This document shows positions 46,307 to 56,948 of a stretch of DNA of 64,000 nucleotides, piece after piece. The stretch comes from JBBRBB01 sp963830175 (GTDB lineage: Bacteria; Bacteroidota; Bacteroidia; Chitinophagales; Chitinophagaceae): positions 992,001 through 1,056,000 of the forward strand of contig CAWHKV010000002.1 of NCBI GenBank assembly GCA_963830175.1, read 5' to 3'. The first letter of the stretch is position 1. Each line of letters opens with the position of its first letter. The notes under the pieces were generated by a model that was not told where the DNA came from, made no database searches, and saw only the letters and a list, made by a program, of their open reading frames with translations. Both the position numbers and the translations under genes were made by a program.

Positions 46307-47707
46307 TTAATTTTGATGTTTACTTTTTTCTAAATTTTCAATTGTTTTCTTAGCAGCAGCCAATCGTATTGCTTTGTTCTTTTCCACTAATTTTTCTTTA
46401 AATATGTGTTCCATTTTATGATGCAGTGGAATTAATAATGCCGCGATCATAACTAATGCAAGCAGCATTAACACGGGGGAGTGGTGGGTAATACTTTCCA
46501 ACCATGGATGAATAAGCAAGTTGATAAATTCAAACACGACCAATAATCCAAGAATGGCAAAAAAGGAAATCAGTCTTTCATTAACGACCACTGTTCTGCT
46601 GAGTAATAAAAACAGCGTGATAAAAATGATAATGCTTAGGGCAATTAAGGCGTACTGAATATTTTGCCGGCGCTCTTCGTTCTCGCGCCTTATTTTTGAT
46701 TCTTCGTCTATGTCTTTTAGCTTTTGAGAAAAGGTGAGATTTTGAAATTCGGTGAGACGCTTTTGGTTGCTTGCGGAGTCTTTATATGCAATCTGCATCA
46801 ATGCATATTGGTAGGCGCTGTCCCTGTTATTATTATGGCTATATACTTTTTGTAAAATTTCTGCCGCTGCTGCCAGGGCTGTAAAATTGTTTACCTGTTT
46901 CGCAAAATTTATATTGTCATGAGCTATAGCTTTTGCTTCGGCATATTTGCCCTGCCTTAATAAATAATAACAATATTTATTTCCAACTATGAGTTTAAAA
47001 GTGCGTATTCCCTTTTCATTGCATAGCTGCAGCGATTTTTTATAATAAACGTTAGTAAGCTCGCTATCACCTTTCAGATCATATGCCTTTGCAATTTCAC
47101 CAAGTGCTTGCGCATACCCGTTTGGATCTGGTCTTTGCCTATTATCTCCTTCAGTTTTTTGTAAATATTCCAAGGCAGAATCCGGCTTATTTATGCCATT
47201 ATATGCCATACCATAATATAAGTTCTTAAACAATTGAAAAGTCGGAAAATCCTCTGAAGCGTTTAATCTTTTCAAATATTCCAGCGCCATTTCATTATTG
47301 TTGCTCCAGGCATACACTCCACCCGCGTTAATGGTTACGCGGTTTATGCGTTTGGGATCTTTTGCATATTCCAATGCTTTTAAAACGTTTACTAGTGCAT
47401 AATTAAAATCCTGCTTAAGCAGGTATCGATTGCTCATTACAGCATATACATCGCACAACAGGGAGTCTCTGTTAAGTTTTTTTGCAATTGCATACATCTC
47501 TTTCTGTACCAACTCGCTGCTGTCGAATAATCCAACATTCATATAATACCTGTCGGCACCATAGTATCCATAATATTTACCTTCAGGCGTGGTGGCATTT
47601 GCTATTACACTTCTTGCAGAATCGATAGGCAGGTAATGAAGAAACTGCTGGGCAGGCAAATGCATGCAACTAAGCGATAAACCTATTAATACAATCAATT
47701 TTCTCAT
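46307..47707 (-). CDS. TPR-containing membrane protein
   Basis: A 466-residue protein with signal peptide (about 1-19), an extracytoplasmic region of several TPR-like helical pairs (about 40-330; for example NYALVNVLKALEYAKD and GYAQALGEIAKAYDLKGD), a short coiled coil (about 325-345), three transmembrane helices (about 348-425) and a basic cytoplasmic tail. It has no DNA-binding domain, unlike the TPR-HTH protein at 32-34 kb. It lies about 100 bases upstream of the paralogue array on the same strand and may be co-expressed with it. Function unknown; a sensor or scaffold role is a guess. Confidence 0.75.
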   Translation of the reverse strand: MRKLIVLIGLSLSCMHLPAQQFLHYLPIDSARSVIANATTPEGKYYGYYGADRYYMNVGLFDSSELVQKEMYAIAKKLNRDSLLCDVYAVMSNRYLLKQDFNYALVNVLKALEYAKDPKRINRVTINAGGVYAWSNNNEMALEYLKRLNASEDFPTFQLFKNLYYGMAYNGINKPDSALEYLQKTEGDNRQRPDPNGYAQALGEIAKAYDLKGDSELTNVYYKKSLQLCNEKGIRTFKLIVGNKYCYYLLRQGKYAEAKAIAHDNINFAKQVNNFTALAAAAEILQKVYSHNNNRDSAYQYALMQIAYKDSASNQKRLTEFQNLTFSQKLKDIDEESKIRRENEERRQNIQYALIALSIIIFITLFLLLSRTVVVNERLISFFAILGLLVVFEFINLLIHPWLESITHHSPVLMLLALVMIAALLIPLHHKMEHIFKEKLVEKNKAIRLAAAKKTIENLEKSKHQN

Positions 47708-47914
47708 CGGTTGTTAGATTACTTCTTCAACAGTCTTTTCGCCTGATAGCATTTGGATAGTTTTTTTTCGGCCTGGTAAGAGTATATAATTATGTTTCTA
47801 ACAGCTCAGTAGTTTTAGTTATACCTCAACGGAATTATTAAAATATTCACAACGTTGGTGTATTTCCGCAGAAAGATATAGATTTTAATCTCGCACCCCT
47901 ATTACAAAAGCTAA

Positions 47915-49987
47915 TTATTTTACGTTCAATTGCCGGGAAATGAATTCGTAGGTGGCTTCATAAGCCTTAAGCCAGTTTTTATATAGCAGGAAAGAATGCA
48001 CTTCATCGGGAAAAACCAGTTGCTCAACATGAACATTTTGCCTGCGAAGTATTTCAGCCACATTCACCGATTCACTAAAAGGTACGTTCCTGTCATCATC
48101 GCCATGTATCAACAAGACAGGCGCTTTCCAGTTTTTTATGTATGAAACAGGGGAGGAGGCTAACGCTTTGGTTGCCATCTCCGGGTATTTGGCATAATCA
48201 TACCACGGTGCGAAAGTTGGAATTTCATCATTCCAGTTATGTACGCCATGTATATCTACGCCGGCGGCAAACACATTTGGAGCCTGTGCTAAACCATGTG
48301 CCGTTAAATAACCTCCATAAGAACCGCCCCACAAAGCAATTTTGTTTGCCAATATATCTGTTCGCTTTTGTAAATAGACACCTGCTGCTAACAGGTCTTT
48401 CACTTCACTTGCTCCTGCGGCACCATAGTTAAGCGCCTCCCTGAAATCGAGTCCATAACCAATACCACTCCGGTAATTTAAAGCCAATACAATGTAGCCA
48501 TTGCGTGCAAAATATTGATTGAGGGCATAGGCGTTGGAATAGTATGGAGAATAATTAAAACCCAAAAGCATTTGTCTTCTTGACCCCCCATGAAGAAATA
48601 TAACAGCCGGGTATTTTTTTGCGGGATCATAGCCTGCGGGTAAAAACATATCTGCGGTGGTCTTTATTCCATCTTCGGCAGTTATGGTTATAGCTTTTGG
48701 CTGTACCAGGTCTGATGGAAAATTTGCAGGGAAAAGATCTTCGGCAATAGCGGTTATTTTATTTTCATTTATAACAGCTGGCCATGCGGGGCGGGTAGCA
48801 GTTGCTTTTAAAAAGGCGATTCCATTCTCTGTTTCTACCGGCGCCCATTCAATATCACTTCCTGTGGTAATTTTTACGGGATCACCAGCAGAAATATTTA
48901 CACGCCAAATATGCCTGCGGTTTATATCTGTAATGTTAGTTGTATAGTAAATGTTTTGTTTGTCATTAGAAAGGGTAACGTTTTCTACTTCGCCATCACC
49001 ATGGGTTAATAACCTCAGGTTCTTACCTTGTTCATCAAGGGCATACAAATGAACCCATCCATCTTTTTCATAAGGAAATATAAGTTGCTCCCTGGCGCTC
49101 CACCATAACAGTTGGTCCCCGCTGGGAAGGTCCGTAAACAGGGCGCTTCCTCTTCCCGGCGCAGCCCTCCATACCTCCGTTGCCTTTTGAGAATTGAAAT
49201 CATAAGAACGAATACTCCATGGATTGGCTGTTCTAACCGGGGTAAACGTAAGCAGGTTGTGCATATTGGGAATGCGAATGAATGCAAGTTTGCTTCCATC
49301 CGGGGACCATGCAGGTGATATATCGAGGTCAATACTTGTTTCTACAAATTGCACCTCTTTTTTAAGCACATCGTACACACCAATAAACGAATGGTCTTCG
49401 CGGTTGCTGACAAAAGCAATTTTTTTACTGTCAGGCGACCATTGAATGGCTGACTGGCTGCCCCGCGACTGAAAAAGCTTAATGGGTTTTTCTGAGGTGT
49501 CTTCTATAGATGCGAGCCATAACTGTTTGCCTGATATAAAAGCAACCGATTTATCATCGGGAGAAATTTTTGGTGAAGTACCAGTGCTTATTTTTCTTAC
49601 AGACTGATCCCTGGTATTTGAAATGTAAATATCGCTTTCGGTTGATGACTGTAAGAATGCCGGGTTTGCGGTTTCGCCTCTTCCGTTGGGTGTGTTGCCA
49701 TACACATACACTATTTGGTTTCCATTAGCGCTTAACTGAATATCGCCAAGTTCCATTCCCACATCACCGGTATAATTGGTAATTTTTTTTACGTTGTTTC
49801 CATCAGCACTGGCTATGTAAATATTCCGCGAACCCTTATCATTAAACACCCAGGCAATTACATTTCCATTTTTACTGCTCACGAGGTTTGAGGGAAATGG
49901 GGCAGAGAGGTAATCACTTATTGCCGGCTGCGCAAAAACCGCAGTTTGAAGAATAGTGAATGAAATAAAAAGGGTAATTCTATTCAT
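47915..49987 (-). CDS. Secreted S9-family prolyl oligopeptidase-like peptidase
   Basis: A 690-residue exported serine peptidase with signal peptide (about 1-19). Residues 25 to about 400 form a WD40/TolB-like propeller (repeated SPDDKSVAFISG, SPDSKKIAFVS, SPDGSKLAFIR units). The C-terminal alpha/beta-hydrolase domain carries the nucleophile WGGSYGGYLTAHG, the acid HGDDDRNVPF and the histidine PDEVHSFLLYKN, so the triad is complete. It is likely a dipeptidyl- or acylaminoacyl-type peptidase of the envelope. Monocistronic as far as can be seen. Confidence 0.92.
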   Translation of the reverse strand: MNRITLFISFTILQTAVFAQPAISDYLSAPFPSNLVSSKNGNVIAWVFNDKGSRNIYIASADGNNVKKITNYTGDVGMELGDIQLSANGNQIVYVYGNTPNGRGETANPAFLQSSTESDIYISNTRDQSVRKISTGTSPKISPDDKSVAFISGKQLWLASIEDTSEKPIKLFQSRGSQSAIQWSPDSKKIAFVSNREDHSFIGVYDVLKKEVQFVETSIDLDISPAWSPDGSKLAFIRIPNMHNLLTFTPVRTANPWSIRSYDFNSQKATEVWRAAPGRGSALFTDLPSGDQLLWWSAREQLIFPYEKDGWVHLYALDEQGKNLRLLTHGDGEVENVTLSNDKQNIYYTTNITDINRRHIWRVNISAGDPVKITTGSDIEWAPVETENGIAFLKATATRPAWPAVINENKITAIAEDLFPANFPSDLVQPKAITITAEDGIKTTADMFLPAGYDPAKKYPAVIFLHGGSRRQMLLGFNYSPYYSNAYALNQYFARNGYIVLALNYRSGIGYGLDFREALNYGAAGASEVKDLLAAGVYLQKRTDILANKIALWGGSYGGYLTAHGLAQAPNVFAAGVDIHGVHNWNDEIPTFAPWYDYAKYPEMATKALASSPVSYIKNWKAPVLLIHGDDDRNVPFSESVNVAEILRRQNVHVEQLVFPDEVHSFLLYKNWLKAYEATYEFISRQLNVK

Positions 49988-50082
49988 AAATTATAATTGA
50001 TAACAAGTTCTCTCAATTTTTATGAATGATTTAAAAATTTTTGTTTCTAATGAATTTTTTCCGGGGCAGCATTATGTATCAT

Positions 50083-50479
50083 TTACGTTTTTCTTAGCAG
50101 TGCTACCTCGAAAAATTTATATAGCAGCCAGCAGGCAGAGAATAACACTAATCCTCCCAAATTATATCGAATATCTTCCCAGTCAAATCTTCCGTGCCCT
50201 GAGTAAAACCTTCTTGAAAATTCCTGTGCACCTTCAATAAAAATTCCGAAAAGAAGCAAAACTGCAAATATTAGAAAATGGCATTGTAATTTTTTGCATG
50301 AAAAAAAGATGTTTAAAAAAGCGGCCGCCCAAAGTAAAACAGGGCATGCAATTCTTTATGGTACCGCGAGAAAACAGAAGGAAGCCTATCATAAAACCTG
50401 CAATGGAAATGGTAATAAAATGATAATCCATATAACCTGGTTTTGGGGCTTTAAATTCAAAAACATTTTTAGTAAACAA
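50083..50479 (-). pseudogene. VanZ-like protein relic with two frameshifts
   Basis: Three short frames in succession carry a VanZ-type protein: a hydrophobic N-terminal part ending FLLFSRGT (to about 50366), KELHALFYFG (about 50331-50362, like the VanZ histidine helix), and WAAAFLNIFFS onwards to EGAQEFSRRFYSGHGRFDWE, DIRYNLGGLV and the stop at 50083. Each change equals one missing base, near 50360 and near 50328. The 5' end is uncertain; no ATG fits. VanZ-family proteins are small membrane proteins with mostly unknown roles. The gene as written cannot give a full-length product. Confidence 0.6.
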
Positions 50480-50672
50480 TATTGTTGATAACGAAGTATC
50501 TTATTTATAAAATTTAAACTTGTGATCCTAAAGTTATGGTCCATTAATCTGATTTAATGCTGTGGGATCAATAATAATCACAGCGTACCCCCAAAAATAA
50601 ACGCCTTGTTAAAACGTTATTCTGTTGTACCCGGTTACCTTTACTTATTAAACTTCCGAGTAACTTTCGCGC

Positions 50673-51863
50673 ATGAAACTGAGTGGCAGGCTTCTTCTAC
50701 CTTTTGCTTTTACTTTTTTATTTGTTTCTGCCGCGCACAGCCAGTTCAGAAAATACTCGAATGAATTTTTAAATATTGGTGCAGGTGCCCGGGGGCTTGG
50801 TATGGGCGGCGCACAGGTTGCCAGCACAGATGATGGTAATGCCGGTTTCTGGAACCCGGCCGGCCTGGTAAACGTGTTTGAATATCCGTCCCTCACCTTT
50901 ATGCATGCAGAATATTTTGCCGGCATTGGCAAATACGATTACCTGGCTGGCGCTTTTCCCGTAGGAGATAAGTTCAAAACGCTGGGTGTTTCGTTGTTAC
51001 GGTTCGGCGTGGATGATATTCCCAACACCCTTTATCTTGTTGAACCTGATGGCAGCATCAATTACAATAATATACAAACCTTTTCTTCGGCAGATTATGC
51101 ACTACTGTTATCGTATTCGCAACTAATAAAGGAAGATGAACATTCGCAGTTAAGCTGGGGTGCGAATACTAAGATCATTCACCGCAATGTGGGAAGCTTT
51201 GCCAAAGCATGGGGATTTGGCTTTGATGCTGGAATTATGTATAAAACTTCTACCTGGCGTTTTGGAGCTACACTACGGGATGTGACTTCAACTTTTAATG
51301 CCTGGAAATTCACCTTTACCGAAGAAGAAAAGGAGGTACTATACCTCACCAATAACGATATTCCAGTTCGGTCAACAGAACTTACTGCACCGCGTTTAGT
51401 TGTTGGAAGCGGGTATAATTTTAGTTTTGGTGAAAATTTTAAGCTTCTTGCAGAGGCCGACCTGGATGTAACCTTTGATGGAAAACGAAATACTGTTATC
51501 AGTACAGATGCCTTTAGCATAGACCCTAAAATTGGTTTAGAAGGAAATATTCACAATACTGTTTTTATTCGTGCCGGCGCCTCTAATTTTCAGCAGGCAT
51601 TGTCGGATGGCGATACACTTAACCAGCAAAAAGTTTGGATATTTCAGCCGGCAGTAGGGGCTGGCTTCAGGGCAGGAAATGTTAAGATCGATTATGCATT
51701 TACCAACCTTGCCAACCAAAGTAATCCATTGTACACGCACATATTTTCTTTAGGAATTGATCTGTTGCCAAAAAACAGGGAGAAAAATGCAAAAGGCACT
51801 TTTCCCCAATTACCAAAAAGAGAAAAGAAAACGAAGGTAAAGGGGGCTTACCCTGTTCAATGA
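50673..51863 (+). CDS. PorV/PorQ-family outer-membrane protein
   Basis: A 396-residue FadL-like beta-barrel with signal peptide (about 1-24). The start of the mature part reads EFLNIGAGARGLGMGGAQVA, then GNAGFWNPAGL, the signature of the PorV/PorQ family. PorV-type proteins carry T9SS cargo from the translocon to the PorU sortase in the outer membrane. The stop overlaps the start of porU2 by four bases (ATGA), so the two are translationally coupled. Whether it is PorV itself, PorQ or a dedicated PorU2 partner cannot be told; the coupling favours a PorU2 partner. Confidence 0.86.
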   Translation: MKLSGRLLLPFAFTFLFVSAAHSQFRKYSNEFLNIGAGARGLGMGGAQVASTDDGNAGFWNPAGLVNVFEYPSLTFMHAEYFAGIGKYDYLAGAFPVGDKFKTLGVSLLRFGVDDIPNTLYLVEPDGSINYNNIQTFSSADYALLLSYSQLIKEDEHSQLSWGANTKIIHRNVGSFAKAWGFGFDAGIMYKTSTWRFGATLRDVTSTFNAWKFTFTEEEKEVLYLTNNDIPVRSTELTAPRLVVGSGYNFSFGENFKLLAEADLDVTFDGKRNTVISTDAFSIDPKIGLEGNIHNTVFIRAGASNFQQALSDGDTLNQQKVWIFQPAVGAGFRAGNVKIDYAFTNLANQSNPLYTHIFSLGIDLLPKNREKNAKGTFPQLPKREKKTKVKGAYPVQ

Positions 51864-54800
51864 AAAAATTTATAGCCATATCACTTTTTGTTTTCGCCTG
51901 CCTTACAGCAGGTGCACAGGAATTTTATAATAGCTGGATTGACTATAACAAAACCTATTATAAGTTTAAAGTTGGCAAAACAGGTGTATACAGAATTGGG
52001 CAACCGCTGCTGGCTTCCAATAATTTAGGAAGCACACCTGCAGAACAATTTCAGTTATGGCGGAATGGAAGAGAAGTGCCGCTTTTTACTTCTGTATCAA
52101 ACGGAACCTTGCCTTCAAATGGGTACATTGAATTTTGGGGTGAACAAAATGATGGTATTCCCGATAAAGCGTTATATAAAAACCCTGCAAACCATTTGTC
52201 GGATGCCCTAAGCCTTGAAACAGATACCGCTGCATATTTTCTCACGATAAATTCCGCAGGAAATAATCAGCGTATAACGGAGGGAACTAATAATGTGGCA
52301 GGCAACACGCTTGCTCCTGAGCCATTTTTTATTTATAACTATGAGCAAAATTTCAGGGAGAAGATCAACCGGGGCAAAGCTGAAAATTTTGGGGAATATG
52401 TTTATTCTTCCACCTATGATATTGGTGAATTCTGGAGTACAAGGGATATAACCCCTGTTACCCCATATACCCATAATGCCGGCAACCTGTATGTGGCATC
52501 CTCCGGGCCCAATGCAATTTTGAATGTTTCTTTTGCAGGCAATTCGTTTTTAGGATATGCCCGCAATGTGCAGGTAAATATAAATAACTCACAGGTAATA
52601 AATGCACCGTTAGGTGTAATGAGCGCAGCAGTTTTTACCAATAATAATGTGCCGCTTTCACTCATCAGTTCACCGGCAACAGGTTTTACATTCAGTGATG
52701 CCAACGCACCAAATGAAGACCGGATCGTAACGGGTTTTCTTCATCTTCAATATCCGCGCCTGTTCAATTTTGGCGGGGCAAATAATTTCCCGTTCACTAT
52801 GCCTGCAACTACAACAGGGAATTATATTGAGATCAGCAATTTCAACAGTGGGGGCGCCGTTCCTGTTTTATATGACCTAACTAATTTAAAAAGATACCAG
52901 GCCAACACAACAGTAACAAACCTGTTGCGATTTGCATTACCGGCTAGCAACAGCGAAAGGCAACTGGTTTTGGTTAGTGAAGATGCAAATAACATTTTAC
53001 CTGTAACCGGTTTAACTCCGCGCAATTTTATTAATTATGGTATTTCTTCAAACCAGGGAGATTACCTAATTATTTCCAATAAAATACTAATTGGTTCCGG
53101 TGGACCTGTACAGGGTTACCGCGATTACCGCAGCAGTGTTGCCGGCGGTTCTTTTAACGGAAGGGTGATTGATATAGATGAGCTGGTAGACCAGTTCGCT
53201 TATGGTATTAAAAAACATCCACTGTCAGTTAAAAACTTCTTGGGTTTTGCTCGAAATAATTTTTCAGTCAAGCCTAAATATGCATTGCTAATAGGCAAGT
53301 CAGTAACATATGATGAATACCGTTATAATGAAACCTCGCAGTTTGCCGACAGGCTAAACCTTGTGCCTACATTTGGTTGGCCGGCATCTGATGTATTGCT
53401 GGGTTCTGCAAGTTTAGATCCTGTACCTGCTACACCAATCGGAAGAATTTCAGCCATATCCCCTGCAGAAGTACAGGTATATTTAGATAAGATTAAGTTG
53501 TATGAACAACAGCAGGCAGATGCCACGCAGACCATAGCCAATAAGGCGTGGATGAAAACCATTGTGCATGTAACCGGGGCCAATGATGCCAGTCTCGATG
53601 CTTCTTTATCTGCCAACCTGAACAGCTATAAACGCATTATCACAGACACTTTTTATGGGGGTAATGTTTATAGTTTTAATAAAACAACAACTGGCAGTGC
53701 AACGCCGATAACTGATGCACTTATGACCAACCTTTTTAACGATGGCATAAGCCTGTTGAATTATTTCGGTCACTCAGCAGCCACAACCCTTGATTATAAC
53801 CTGAACGACCCGACCGATTATAACAACTATGGAAAATATCCCGTGTTTATGGTGGGTGGTTGTAATGCAGGCAATATTTATTCTTACGATACCTCCCGTT
53901 TTTCAGTGGTAAGTTCTTTGTCTGAAAAATACGTGCTCTCAAAAGATCGCGGATCAATCGCATTTTTAGCCAGTACACATTTCGGTGTGCAAAGTTACCT
54001 GGACAGCTATAACCAGGGATTTTATAGATCGTTTGGTGTTACAGATTATAACCAGCCCATCAGCAATAATATTTATGATGCGATCATGAATTTACTGGGC
54101 GGCTTTGGCGATTCAACACGTAAAACATTACATGCAGAAGAAAATGCGCTGCATGGCGATCCTGCCTTAAAAATAAATGCGCATGCAAAACCAGATTTCG
54201 TGGTTGAGGAACCGCAGGTAATTATTAACCCGTCTTTCATTTCTGTGGCTGATAATAACTTTAATGTAAAATGTTACTTCTATAATATTGGTAAAGCCAC
54301 GGGTGATTCTGTTTCCATACTTGTTTCAAGAAAATATCCTGATGGAACAAATAGCATCCTGGCTTCTCAGAGAATTAAAAGCGTAAGGTTCAAAGATTCG
54401 GTTGAGTTCACCATTCCCATCATATCCTCGCGAGATAAAGGTCAGAATTCAATCAGCGTAACGATAGATAATGATAATCGTTACAGTGAGCTGAGCGAAA
54501 TGAATAATTCGGTTACAAAAAACTTTTTTATTTACGAGGATGAATTAAAACCTGTATATCCCTACGAATTTTCTATTGTAAACAAGTCTGGCATTAAGTT
54601 ATACGCATCTACTGCAAACCCATTAAGTTTAACCAGGGAATACCTGATGGAAATTGATACGACCGCCTTATTCAATTCATCATTAAAAAACACGCAGTCA
54701 TTAACCTCAGTGGGCGGAGTGCTGGAGTTTACACCAACCATTGGATTTACAGATAGTACCGTGTATTACTGGCGTGTTGCACCTAAGCCTGAAAATAATG

Positions 54801-56938
54801 AGTACCGTTGGAACAACAGCAGTTTTGTATATTTACCATCCACGGGTGCAGGTTATAATCAGTCTCATTTTTACCAGCACACCCAATCAAACGGTGAAAG
54901 AATTTACATAGACAGTGCCAGCAGAAAATGGAAATACGATAAAGTACTTTCTGCATTAACCATGTACAATGCGGTGTTTGGTTACAGCGGTTCGGATGAT
55001 GCCCAATTTAGCGTGCAGTTAAACGGGCAAACCATCACACAATCCGCTTGCCTTGGGCATTCCATCATCTTCAATGTATTTGATCCGGTAACCTTAAAAC
55101 CGTATTACAACCAGAAAAATCCATCCACAAATCCATCCGGAATTTATGGCGGATTTATGGGTAGCCACAGCAATGCAGGCTGCACCAAGAAAGGAAAGGA
55201 TTACAATTTTGAATTCCATTATTCCGATTCAAGTGACCGCAGAAAGATGCGTGATTTTATGGACTGGGTACCGAATGGCTTATTGGTAACCATGCGTTTG
55301 ATATATGATGAACCATTTGACCAGACTGCCCAATTGTGGCAATCAGATCAATCAGTATATGGCGTTGGAAATACTTTTTATGACAGGCTGAAGCAAAATG
55401 GTTTTACCGGGATTGATTCATTCAGTTATCCAAGAACGTGGGTATTTAATTATGAAAAGAACAACGCGAATTTTAATCCTGAATGGCAATTTAGCGAAGG
55501 CTTGTACGATATGGTTATTTACCAGCGAAACATTGCTTCATCCGATACACTTGGATATATAACCTCGCCCGTGTTTGGGCCTGCGCGTGCATGGAAAAAA
55601 GTTATTTGGAACGGTTATAGTACCGATGCAACCTCCGGCGACAATGCCACTGTTCAGGTAATAGGCATGGATACGCTTAATAATGAATCGGTGCTGTACA
55701 CACTTACAACAACACAACAAAATGTAGACATAAGTTCAATAAATGTTACCGCATATCCATTTATAAAATTAAAGATGCGCAATGCAGACAGCATTAACCT
55801 TACGCCCTATCAATTGAGGTACTGGCGTTTGTTGTATGATGCTGTGCCGGAAGGTGCGCTTGCCCCTAATATTTTATACAAGTTTAATGATACGCTTGCC
55901 GTAGGGCAGGATCAGCAGCTTTCCATAGCATTTAAAAACGTGAGCGAAACCTCTTTTGCTGATAGTATTAAAGTAAAGCTTGTGTTATATGATGCAGGCA
56001 ACAACGCAACGGTTATTCCTGTGAAGGATCTGAAAAAATTAAACGCAGGAGATACTGCTATCATTAATGTAACTATTGACACAAAAACACTTTCGGGAAG
56101 TAATAATATTTACCTCGATGTAAACCCGGGTAACGATCAGCCAGAGCAATTCCATTTTAATAATTTTCTATACAAAGATTTTGCAGTATCCATAGACAAT
56201 TATAAACCTACCCTCGATGTAACATTCGATGGCGTGCATATTTTAAACAATGACATTGTTTCGGCACAACCGCATGTTCTGATCACCATGCGCGATGAAT
56301 CTGATTACCTGATGCTTGACGACACATCGCTATTTACAGTTACGCTTATATATCCCAATAATGAGCAGCGGCGGTTTTATTTTAATTCTGATACGTTACT
56401 GTTTACACCCGCAAGCGGTCAGGAAAATAAAGCAACAGTGGAGTTCAACCCATACCTGACAGAAGATGGAATTTACCAATTGATCGTGCATGGTAAAGAC
56501 AAAACAGGTAATGCCGCCGGCAATACCGATTATAAGGTGAGCTTCCAGGTGTATAACAAACCCATGATCACAAACATGTTTAATTACCCGAATCCTTTTA
56601 CCACATCAACAGCATTTGTGTTTACGGTTACCGGCAGCCAGGTACCCCAAAATTTGCGAATTCAAATTCTTACGATAACAGGAAAAATAGTTAAGGAAAT
56701 AACATTAGCCGAATTAGGCGACATTCATATCGGGAGAAATATAACCAGTTATAAATGGGATGGAACAGACCAATATGGCCAAAAACTGGGCAATGGAGTT
56801 TACCTGTACAGGGTGCTTACAAACCTTAATGGGAAAGGGTTGGATAAGTTTCCAACCTACTCAAGTGATGGATATACGCCTGCAGATACAGATAAATATT
56901 TTAATAAAGGTTACGGTAAAATGTATTTAATGAGGTGA
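51860..56938 (+). CDS. porU2: Putative type IX secretion system sortase PorU2 (C25 cysteine peptidase)
   Basis: A 1692-residue exported protein. After the signal peptide and the N-terminal region with VGKTGVYRIGQPLL and NGYIEFWGEQNDG, it has a gingipain-like C25 peptidase domain (about 440-790). The catalytic pair sits in NYFGHSAATTL (His638) and MVGGCNAGNIY (Cys668). A long series of CARDB/immunoglobulin-like modules follows (about 800-1600), and a C-terminal FlgD/sorting-like domain with FNYPNPF and GNGVYLYR. Larger than PorU and lacking its usual order, it fits the PorU2 group that cleaves sorting domains and attaches cargo. The RDD gene follows after 10 bases. Confidence 0.87.
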   Translation: MKKFIAISLFVFACLTAGAQEFYNSWIDYNKTYYKFKVGKTGVYRIGQPLLASNNLGSTPAEQFQLWRNGREVPLFTSVSNGTLPSNGYIEFWGEQNDGIPDKALYKNPANHLSDALSLETDTAAYFLTINSAGNNQRITEGTNNVAGNTLAPEPFFIYNYEQNFREKINRGKAENFGEYVYSSTYDIGEFWSTRDITPVTPYTHNAGNLYVASSGPNAILNVSFAGNSFLGYARNVQVNINNSQVINAPLGVMSAAVFTNNNVPLSLISSPATGFTFSDANAPNEDRIVTGFLHLQYPRLFNFGGANNFPFTMPATTTGNYIEISNFNSGGAVPVLYDLTNLKRYQANTTVTNLLRFALPASNSERQLVLVSEDANNILPVTGLTPRNFINYGISSNQGDYLIISNKILIGSGGPVQGYRDYRSSVAGGSFNGRVIDIDELVDQFAYGIKKHPLSVKNFLGFARNNFSVKPKYALLIGKSVTYDEYRYNETSQFADRLNLVPTFGWPASDVLLGSASLDPVPATPIGRISAISPAEVQVYLDKIKLYEQQQADATQTIANKAWMKTIVHVTGANDASLDASLSANLNSYKRIITDTFYGGNVYSFNKTTTGSATPITDALMTNLFNDGISLLNYFGHSAATTLDYNLNDPTDYNNYGKYPVFMVGGCNAGNIYSYDTSRFSVVSSLSEKYVLSKDRGSIAFLASTHFGVQSYLDSYNQGFYRSFGVTDYNQPISNNIYDAIMNLLGGFGDSTRKTLHAEENALHGDPALKINAHAKPDFVVEEPQVIINPSFISVADNNFNVKCYFYNIGKATGDSVSILVSRKYPDGTNSILASQRIKSVRFKDSVEFTIPIISSRDKGQNSISVTIDNDNRYSELSEMNNSVTKNFFIYEDELKPVYPYEFSIVNKSGIKLYASTANPLSLTREYLMEIDTTALFNSSLKNTQSLTSVGGVLEFTPTIGFTDSTVYYWRVAPKPENNEYRWNNSSFVYLPSTGAGYNQSHFYQHTQSNGERIYIDSASRKWKYDKVLSALTMYNAVFGYSGSDDAQFSVQLNGQTITQSACLGHSIIFNVFDPVTLKPYYNQKNPSTNPSGIYGGFMGSHSNAGCTKKGKDYNFEFHYSDSSDRRKMRDFMDWVPNGLLVTMRLIYDEPFDQTAQLWQSDQSVYGVGNTFYDRLKQNGFTGIDSFSYPRTWVFNYEKNNANFNPEWQFSEGLYDMVIYQRNIASSDTLGYITSPVFGPARAWKKVIWNGYSTDATSGDNATVQVIGMDTLNNESVLYTLTTTQQNVDISSINVTAYPFIKLKMRNADSINLTPYQLRYWRLLYDAVPEGALAPNILYKFNDTLAVGQDQQLSIAFKNVSETSFADSIKVKLVLYDAGNNATVIPVKDLKKLNAGDTAIINVTIDTKTLSGSNNIYLDVNPGNDQPEQFHFNNFLYKDFAVSIDNYKPTLDVTFDGVHILNNDIVSAQPHVLITMRDESDYLMLDDTSLFTVTLIYPNNEQRRFYFNSDTLLFTPASGQENKATVEFNPYLTEDGIYQLIVHGKDKTGNAAGNTDYKVSFQVYNKPMITNMFNYPNPFTTSTAFVFTVTGSQVPQNLRIQILTITGKIVKEITLAELGDIHIGRNITSYKWDGTDQYGQKLGNGVYLYRVLTNLNGKGLDKFPTYSSDGYTPADTDKYFNKGYGKMYLMR

Positions 56939-56948
56939 TATTTGCAAC

